Positions 57,040-64,000 of a DNA stretch of 64,000 bases are shown here, piece after piece (position 1 is the stretch's first letter; every line of letters starts with the position of its first letter). Below the pieces are notes generated by a model. It saw only the letters and a program-made list of their open reading frames with translations, ran no database searches and was not told the origin of the DNA. The DNA is taken from contig JAPNXP010000001.1 in the NCBI GenBank assembly GCA_028753945.1, positions 9,042,501 through 9,106,500 of the forward strand, given 5' to 3'. The position numbers were made by a program, and so were the translations under genes. The DNA is from Hexactinellida sp. DTS-2022. Taxonomy: Eukaryota; Porifera; Hexactinellida.

Positions 57040-58075
57040 TTTTTGTAAGTTCTGCATTTGTCCGAATGGACATTTATGTAAGTTCTGCATTTGTCCGAAT
57101 GGACTTTTGTAAGTTCTGCATTTGTCCGAATGGACTTTTGTAAGTTCTGCGTTTGTCCGAATGGACATTTATGTAAGTTCTGCATTTGTCCGAATGGACT
57201 TTTGTAAGTTCTGCATTTGTCCGAATGGACATTTATGTAAGTTCTGCATTTGTCCGAATCAACTTTTGTAAGTTCTGCATTTGTCCGAATGGACTTTTGT
57301 AAGTTCTGCATTTGTCCGAATGGACTTTTGTAAGTTCTGCGTTTGTCCGAATGGACTTTTGTAAGTTCTGCGTTTGTCCGAATGAACTTTTGTAAGTTCT
57401 GCATTTGTCCGAATGGACTTTTGTAAGTTCTGCGTTTGTCCGAATGGACTTTTGTAAGTTCTGCATTTGTCCGAATGGACATTTATGTAAGTTCTGCATT
57501 TGTCCGAATCAACTTTTGTAAGTTCTGCGTTTGTCCGAATGGACTTTTGTAAGTTCTGCGTTTGTCCGAATGGACTTTTGTAAGTTCTGCGTTTGTCCGA
57601 ATGGACTTTTGTAAGTTCTGCGTTTGTCCGAATGGACATTTATGTAAGTTCTGCATTTGTCCGAATGGACATTTATGTAAGTTCTGCATTTGTCCGAATC
57701 AACTTTTGTAAGTTCTGCGTTTGTCCGAATGGACTTTTGTAAGTTCTGCGTTTGTCCGAATGGACTTTTATGTAAGTTCTGCATTTGTCCGAATGGACAT
57801 TTATGTAAGTTCTGCATTTGTCCGAATGGACATTTATGTAAGTTCTGCATTTGTCCGAATCAACTTTTGTAAGTTCTGCGTTTGTCCGAATGGACTTTTG
57901 TAAGTTCTGCGTTTGTCCGAATGGACTTTTATGTAAGTTCTGCATTTGTCCGAATGGACTTTTGTAAGTTCTGCGTTTGTCCGAATGGACATTTATGTAA
58001 GTTCTGCATTTGTCCGAATCAACTTTTGTAAGTTCTGCATTTGTCCGAATGGACTTTTGTAAGTTCTGCCCTTTG
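57040..58075. repeat. 31/33-bp minisatellite, left arm of MULE-2
   Basis: About 33 units of the form GTTCTGCATTTGTCCGAATG plus GACTTTTGTAA (31 bp) or GACATTTATGTAA (33 bp), with C/G changes in CATTTG/CGTTTG and a GAATCAAC variant. A 31-bp period cycles through all frames, so the Asn/Lys/Arg-rich frames on the - strand are not genes. Confidence 0.95.
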
Positions 58076-58589
58076 TAGAATAGAGTTTCTGGAGCCATAA
58101 GATATCCATTTTTCGAGAGTGTTGTTTCAATAATATAAAATGGATAAATGGATGAAATGACACATCTGTGTTATCAAACAACAATTCGATTGTTGACTTG
58201 ACGGAAGAACACTTGTATATGTATTCTTTAGTGTACTGAAAATGCATAAATAACTAATCCCAAACATAATTCCAATATCTCTCCTATTTTACATTATTAT
58301 TATTATGGAATTTACGACAGAAGAATACAAACGTTGTATGGGAAATGTTTTTACAACTGCAGATGGTTATAAATATGTCCAATCCAAGAACACTGAAAAT
58401 TATATCTACCTTAAATGCGCCATCTTTAGAAGTGGTTGCAAAGGAACAAGTAAACTGAATCGCACAAGAAACTTGATAACTCCTATGCAACTACATAACC
58501 ACGAAGTACTTGTGTACAAGACCGAGGTCCATCAATTGAAAACCAAGTGCAAGACCGTTGCTAAGCAGGTACAATCATCTAGTTTGAGA

Positions 58590-61300
58590 GGAATACAAGT
58601 CATTTCGTTACTAAACAATTTCGTACTCCTGCCATTTCGCACTAAATTGCAATTTAGTACCCAACACAATTTCGTACCTAACACAATTTCGTACCTAACA
58701 CAATTTCGTAATAATAATATTAATAATTTCGGGCCCAGTGACATGTATTAATTAATGTGACCTAAGTGATTTTATGATGCGAATTTGTTTTGTCTAATGG
58801 CTAATTGTTTTTGTTATAAATTATAAGTGTTATTAATGCAGCAGTGCTCAGTTGTTTATGTATTTACGAAAAAAGCGTCCTTCTCAGGTTTGTCTACGAA
58901 ACAAATGTTTGAGTATAAATATGTTTTAAATACTCTTAATCAATAATATAATTATGAGTGACCTATGCATCGTCTGCAAGAAAATTGTCAAAGAAATGCA
59001 GGAAGCACTGATGTGTGAAGGAGGGTGTGAAAGATGGCAGCATAGAGTGTGCGGTATACCTATCGACCGCGCATTCTATAGAAGGCTGGTAAAAGGGGAG
59101 ATTGAATATCAGTGGACTTGTAACTCCTGTCAAATCATAGATATTATTCCAGCAGCACCTCCTCTTCTGCCTGATGATATATTAAATTTAAGTTCCCCAG
59201 CTGCAGAAAGCACTCATCTGGACTTACTACAAATCCCTGGTATCTCCCTGGACCAGACAACTGATTATGATTATGATCTGCCCGAACCAATGGATGACTC
59301 TACTGTTGTTGAGAGTTCCTCCTTTCAATCACACAACAATAATAATATGGACACTACAAATGATAATTCGTCATTCAATGTCGATAATTCCTACACAGTA
59401 CCACTACTAATAGATGAATCTTCCATTCAAGAACTTAATGATGATTCTGACTTGCCCATGGAAGAAGTAAGCGTGAGATATACGATCATTACTGGTGGCA
59501 CTACCCGGGCGCGAGATAAACTAGTGGACACAGTTGGTTTCTCTTATACTAGGAAAACTCCACCAGGAAAAGCAACACAGTACTGGTGCTGCTACATCAG
59601 AGGAAAGTCCACACGTTGTCCAGCTACAGTAATTCAGAAGGGAGGAAACTTCAAACGTGGACGGTACAAACACTGCCATCAAGCAGAGCCTGGATTACAT
59701 CTTAGAATTGATACAATTGCAAAGGTATGTAGTATGATGTAAGAGTTAAATAATTAATTAAGGATAAATAGTATTAAATACTATGACTAATATATAAACA
59801 TTCCTGGACATTTTTAGGTTAAACGACATGCATGTGAACAGATCTTCACTTCTGCTGCTGGATTGATCGAAAATGCCATGATGGATTTGCCAGATGATGC
59901 TCCTGAACCATGCCGCCCTGATGTTGAGAACCTTGCAAGGGCAGCAAACAGACTGAGACAATCTAAGCGTCCCGAAGAACCCAGAAATGTAGATTTTACA
60001 TTAGCTGAAGAATACTTACCAGAAAACTTTCTTATATCTGATATCCAAACCACAACATCAAGACACCTTGTATTTGCTACTAACAAACAGCTTCAACTAT
60101 TAGCTAGATGCAAAACATGGTACATGGATGGAACCTTCAAGTTGGTCAAAAAACCCTTTTATCAGCTATTTAGCATACATGGCTTCATCAGTAAAGACGG
60201 GCATATCAAACAAGTTCCACTAGCATATGCATTGATGTCACAGAGGAGAGCAGTAGATTATGAGAAGGTATGTAAGATGTGCAGATATGTTCTTATTATT
60301 ATTATTTATTTATCTTGTAGGTAATAGTAGCTATATTGGATAAACTACCAGATACGATTGCTGTAACAAAAGTCGTCACAGATTTCGAAGCAGCAATTTG
60401 GAAAGGAGTCAGAGAGACATTATTTCAGGTGGAGATACAAGGATGTGTTTTTCACTGGCGACAAGCAATTTGGCGGCATGTGCAACAACTTGGTTTCCAG
60501 GTTTGTAGATAATTAATTTTCACGTTATATATCGAAATCGTGGACGTTTTAACTGTTACAAATTTTTCAGGTAGCATACAATGAGAAAGGCACAACGTAC
60601 AACTATGTAAGGAAGTTGATGGCCCTTCCATTTCTTCCAGAAGAACAAATAATCCCTGTGTTCAATACACTTAAGGAACAAGCCACAACACATATGCAGC
60701 CCCTAGTCCAGTATGTAGAGAACACATGGATTCTTTCAACGGTGTTTAAACCTTCAAACTGGTGCGTGTTCATGCAGAGCATAAGAACGAACAATGATTT
60801 AGAAGGTTACCACCGTCGATTGAACTCCAAAGCTGCAGATAAAGGAAATCTGCAGCTGTATGTTTTAATCCCACTTCTATACTCCGAGTCGAGAGCTGTG
60901 AGACTCCATCTTCGGTTAATTTCAGAAAGGAAACTCCGGCGACATCAACGGACACAATACAGAAAACTTCAGGGAAAGATATTTGAAATTTGGCGACGCT
61001 ATCAGGACAACGAGATCTCCACGTCCCAATTACTAAGAGCAGTTGGCCATTTGAACGGACCTGTTTCAGGATAAATGTGCTGTGTTGACTTTGATAGGGA
61101 ATATATTCATTTAGATTTAGAAGTACACTATTAATAATTAAACTTTCTTTATACCTAGATGTAGTAATGTCAAGTACGGAATAGTATCTTGTACGAAAAA
61201 GTGTTGAGTACGAAAGAGTATTGGGTACGAAAGAGTATTGGGTACGAAGTTGTCGTGATTAAGGTACGAAAGGGTGTTGGGTACGAAGTGACCTATACCC
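58590..61300. mobile_element. Mutator-like element MULE-3 nested in MULE-2
   Basis: GTTTGAGA lies on both sides (58582-58589, 61301-61308). The left end GGAATACAAGTCATTTCGT and complement of the right end GGGTATAGGTCACTTCGT are related inverted repeats. Subterminal AACACAATTTCGTACCT copies on the left (58610-58715) face GGGTACGAAAGAGTATT copies on the right (61170-61290), a smaller version of the repeat-built TIR of MULE-2. It sits within an intron of the MULE-2 transposase gene and encodes its own complete transposase. Confidence 0.8.
58954..61074 (+). CDS. MULE-3 transposase: PHD finger, FLYWCH finger, MULE DDE core
   Basis: Four exons, all joined in phase 0: 58954-59724, 59818-60267, 60321-60500 and 60571-61074, giving 634 residues with no stop or frameshift. 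A PHD-type finger is at about 5-60 (CIVC...CEGGCERWQHRVCG...WTCNSC), then an acidic linker, then a FLYWCH finger at about 190-250 (FSYTRK...YWCC...RCPA...HCH). The catalytic core has Asp361 (YMDGTFK), Asp428 (VTDFEAAIW) and Glu545 (NNDLEGYH), with the superfamily signature GCVFHWRQAIWRHVQQLGF. Mutator-type transposases cut and paste their elements by DDE chemistry. FLYWCH fingers are known partners of this core; an N-terminal PHD finger is less familiar to me. The gene looks potentially functional and may be recent. Confidence 0.88.
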
Positions 61301-62599
61301 GTTTGAGAAAAGTATTCGATGATGTAGCTAGTCTGTTACTAGTGAAAACCAAACTGCTGTGGTATTCTTTTCTAACGAAATAAAGGATTTACTGACTGAA
61401 GCCACAAACATACAATTTGATGGAACTTTTTATACTGTTCCCATTCTATTCTATCAGTTATGGACAATATTCGTCTCTGTTGGAAGGCACACTATTCCTG
61501 CCGTACATTGCTTAATGACGGCCAAAACACAAGAGCTATATAAGGGGATTTTAGACAGTCTTGTCGCATACATACCTGAATTCAAGCCGGTGGCTAGCAT
61601 GTCGGATTGGGAGCAAGCTTCTAGAAATGCGGTTAAAGAAGTTTTTCCACAAATTCGCATATATGGGTGTTTATTTCACTATACTCAAAGAATTTGGTCA
61701 AAGGTTCAAAAACTTGGCCTCACTCAGGATTTCAAAGTTAACCCAGAAATTTCCAAGTTCACCCATTTGTTGATGGCTATTCCGTTTTACCTCCCTCTCT
61801 CATTGTTCCAACATTCGATTTGATTGCAACGCCGAGTTTGGAAACAAGTCAAGCGTCAATGATGGTTAAGCTGAAAAGTTACATCAAAAAGTATTGGTTG
61901 ACTCAAATATCTCCAGAAGAACTCTCCATATTTGATATAAGCATCTCTACGAATAATGGTGCTGAGAGTTACCATTCCAAACTCAAGGCAAGAATTCGAA
62001 CTTCTCATCCTAGGATATGGTCATTCTTGGCACAATTAAATGATATTATTGTAGACACAGACAATGACATTGGTCGAATTCGACTAGGAAGGGAGATTAG
62101 TCGCGCGAGGAAGCCTATTTATGTCCATATTGATGAGCAGAGAATGTTATTTAAAGAAAAATTTCGCAATGGAGACTATACCCCATGGCAATTTTTGCAG
62201 TCCATGAGCAAAACAATTGGGTGCAAGAAGTTTACAGAAATGCCTCTGAGTGATTCAGAAGATACGGAAGAAGAACTGAATGATACTACCACCAACATAG
62301 TAGGAAATAACTGTGTTGTACAGTATGTCTTTGCCCTCGAATATTAACATGGATTTTTATGCCATGCAGGCATGCGAAATTTTGTGCTAACTGTAGCCAG
62401 CAAATAATGGACATGAGACAAACTTGCCCCATATGTCGTAGCGACATAAATTAAAGGTTACAGATATTTATTAATTAATATATTATTCATTAATTTTTTC
62501 AGTTTTATTTCAATTTTCATATTTATTCTACACTCATTAAAAAGTAACCAGCAAATTTTGAACTTGACTAATAAAGGTACCTAATATACAACTCTTACA

Positions 62600-63612
62600 A
62601 ATTCAATTCGGACAAATGCAGAATTTATAAAAGTCCATTCGGACAAACGCAGAACTTACAAAAGTCCATTCGGACAAATGCAGAACTTACAAAAGTTGAT
62701 TCGGACAAATGCAGAACTTACATAAATGTCCATTAGGACAAATGCAGAACTTACATAAATGTCCATTCGGACAAATGCAGAACTTACAAAAGTCCATTCG
62801 GACAAATGCAGAACTTACAAAAGTCCATTCGGACAAATGCAGAACTTACAAAAGTTGATTCGGACAAATGCAGAACTTACATAAATGTCCATTCGGACAA
62901 ATGCAGAACTTACAAAAGTCCATTCGGACAAACGCAGAACTTACAAAAGTCCATTCGGACAAATGCAGAACTTACAAAAGTCCATTCGGACAAATGCAGA
63001 ACTTACAAAAGTTGATTCGGACAAATGCAGAACTTACAAAAGTTGATTCGGACAAATGCAGAACTTACATAAATGTCCATTCGGACAAATGCAGAACTTA
63101 CAAAAGTCCATTCGGACAAACGCAGAACTTACAAAAGTCCATTCGGACAAATGCAGAACTTACAAAAGTCCATTCGGACAAATGCAGAACTTACAAAAGT
63201 TGATTCGGACAAATGCAGAACTTACATAAATGTCCATTCGGACAAATGCAGAACTTACAAAAGTCCATTCGGACAAATGCAGAACTTACATAAATGTCCA
63301 TTCGGACAAATGCAGAACTTACAAAAGTCCATTCGGACAAACGCAGAACTTACAAAAGTCCTTTCGGACAAATGCAGAACTTACAAAAGTCCATTCGGAC
63401 AAATGCAGAACTTACAAAAGTCCATTCGGACAAATGCAGAACTTACAAAAGTTGATTCGGACAAATGCAGAACTTACATAAATGTCCATTCGGACAAATG
63501 CAGAACTTACAAAAGTCCATTCGGACAAACGCAGAACTTACAAAAGTCCTTTCGGACAAATGCAGAACTTACAAAAGTCCATTCGGACAAATGCAGAACT
63601 TACAAAAATTAG
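62600..63612. repeat. 31/33-bp minisatellite, right arm of MULE-2
   Basis: About 32 units, the reverse complement of the left array (CATTCGGACAAATGCAGAAC plus TTACAAAAGTC or TTACATAAATGTC). The two arrays could pair over about 1 kb. The first unit is degenerate (GAATTTATAAAAG). Confidence 0.95.
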
Positions 63613-63727
63613 TGAGAAATTCGGACAAATGCATACGCCCCGTAAGAATCTCATAGCAATGTAACATCCATGGTCCTTGTATACAAAGTAGTAAGAATCT
63701 CATGGTAGTAAGAATCTCATACAACAG

Positions 63728-63823
63728 GTTCAAACTTTCCAAAACATTTGAGTAATAATTCAAACAAACAATCAAACAAACAAACTAAGACAAACACACA
63801 TAATTTAGTTTTAATAATACGAG
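63728..63823. other. flank between the transposon nest and the terminal repeat
   Basis: Contains short CAAACAAA repeats; nothing else recognised. Confidence 0.5.
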
Positions 63824-64000
63824 TCCGTGCATCCCCCCGTGTATGGGTCCCTGAGAGGGATCTCTGCGCGTCCGTGTATCCCCCAGTGTATGGGTCCCTG
63901 AGAGGGATCTCTGCGCGTCCGTGTATCCCCCAGTGTCTGGGTCCCTGAGAGCGATCTCTCTGCGCGTCCGTGTATCCCCCCGTGTCTGGGTCCCAGAGAG
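63824..64000. repeat. 47-bp GC-rich tandem repeat running off the window
   Basis: Units starting TCCGTGTATCCCCCAGTGTA at 63824, 63871, 63918 and about 63967, the last cut by the window end. One unit has a two-base CT expansion in TCTCTCTGCGCG. All frames are open, which gives spurious reading frames. Confidence 0.9.

Larger units (their letters stand above)
58305..62454 (+). pseudogene. MULE-2 transposase (FLYWCH, MULE DDE, RING tail), broken
   Basis: Exon 58305-58568 encodes a FLYWCH-type zinc finger (YLKC...GCKGT...HNHE). An intron beginning GTACAA contains the whole of MULE-3 and ends at 61331. The next exon encodes the MULE core: FDGTFYTVP with the first Asp, SDWEQASRNAVKEVFP with the second, GCLFHYTQRIWSKVQKLGL, and NNGAESYHSKLK with the Glu. 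A missing base near 61786 shifts the frame inside the MAIPF segment, so the gene is inactive as it stands. A second intron (about 62323-62375) leads to a final exon with FCANC...TCPICRSDI, the C-terminal half of a RING-type finger, stop at 62452-62454. The usual ~100-residue segment between FLYWCH and core is absent, either deleted or on an unrecognised exon. Confidence 0.8.
56966..63641. mobile_element. Mutator-like element MULE-2 with minisatellite TIRs
   Basis: The octamer GTAAGAAT lies on both sides (56958-56965, 63642-63649). Removing element plus one octamer restores the family A arm exactly as its intact mirror copy reads at about 54868-54895. Termini are GGGGAAGCTGCATTTGTCCG and, as complement of the right end, GGGGCGTATGCATTTGTCCG, differing at four bases. 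Just inside lie inverted arrays of a 31/33-bp unit. The interior encodes a decayed transposase gene and houses MULE-3. Total 6676 bp, of which 2711 are MULE-3. 8-10 bp duplications are typical of the Mutator superfamily. Confidence 0.85.
54830..63727. mobile_element. family A long-TIR element, host of nested Mutator-like elements
   Basis: Terminal sequences CTGTTGTATGAGATTCTTAC and GTAAGAATCTCATACAACAG are perfect complements. The left arm (about 54830-55090) is mirrored by sequence at about 56803-56965 continued at 63642-63727. The right arm is interrupted by the 6.7-kb insertion MULE-2. Without it the element is about 2.2 kb and has no transposase. The same family occupies COPB1 intron 2. 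GTT flanks both ends, but this is too short to be sure. A pogo-like MITE is also inserted (55971-56428). Confidence 0.8.

Noticed and set aside
56870..63664. Many frames repeating NAELTKVHSDK / SPFGQMQNLQK-type peptides
   Set aside because: They are translations of the 31/33-bp minisatellite; because 31 is not a multiple of three the array is open in every frame.
63748..63948. Frame across the terminal 47-bp repeat
   Set aside because: Tandem-repeat translation that runs toward the window edge; no independent evidence.
1..64000. tRNA, rRNA or snRNA genes
   Set aside because: I read for characteristic arms and conserved boxes and found none that I could support; a covariance-model scan would be needed to be certain.

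Overview
The window is eukaryotic and animal. Seven conserved animal genes, all on the + strand, have GT-AG introns and GC-rich exons set in AT-rich, transposon-filled DNA. The gene set (ciliary ARMC9, HECTD3, a single-domain SRCR receptor, an intronless coiled-coil/NHL protein) and the many non-autonomous DNA transposons point to an early-branching invertebrate. A sponge is my best guess, held with modest confidence. Introns are few: WDR26 has none in its visible coding frame and HECTD3 has one.

Layout. 0-5 kb: nested MITEs, WDR26 (CTLH/GID ubiquitin-ligase subunit), then a hammerhead-ribozyme-like motif on the - strand. 5.2-9.4 kb: an ATP8B-type lipid flippase. 9.4-16 kb: no genes; a TIR element, a pogo-like MITE and a tandem array of ~1.1 kb units that each carry a long hairpin. 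16.1-34.8 kb: dense block HECTD3, ARMC9, ANAPC5, an integrase remnant, an SRCR receptor and COPB1. Matching 16-bp GCATGC arrays sit in the long introns of ANAPC5 and COPB1. 35-39.5 kb: hAT- and pogo-like MITEs and two more hairpin units. 39.9-41.2 kb: the NHL gene. 42.2-45.2 kb: a ~178-bp satellite ending in an inverted unit. 47-52.2 kb: a second array of hairpin units. 53.3-54.1 kb: a GC-rich minisatellite frame and a palindromic MITE.

54.8-63.7 kb is the most notable part: a three-level transposon nest. A long-TIR element (family A) is split by a Mutator-like element (MULE-2, 56966-63641, 8-bp target duplication GTAAGAAT) whose ends are ~1-kb inverted arrays of a 31/33-bp minisatellite. An intron of MULE-2's decayed FLYWCH/MULE/RING transposase gene is in turn occupied by a second, apparently intact Mutator-like element (MULE-3, 58590-61300, 8-bp duplication GTTTGAGA) that encodes a PHD-FLYWCH-DDE transposase.

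The cellular genes show no shared pathway, though three are ubiquitin-ligase components (WDR26, HECTD3, ANAPC5) and two act in membrane traffic or lipid asymmetry (ATP8B, COPB1). Exon boundaries were set by hand from splice signals, reading phase and remembered family alignments; no database search was possible.
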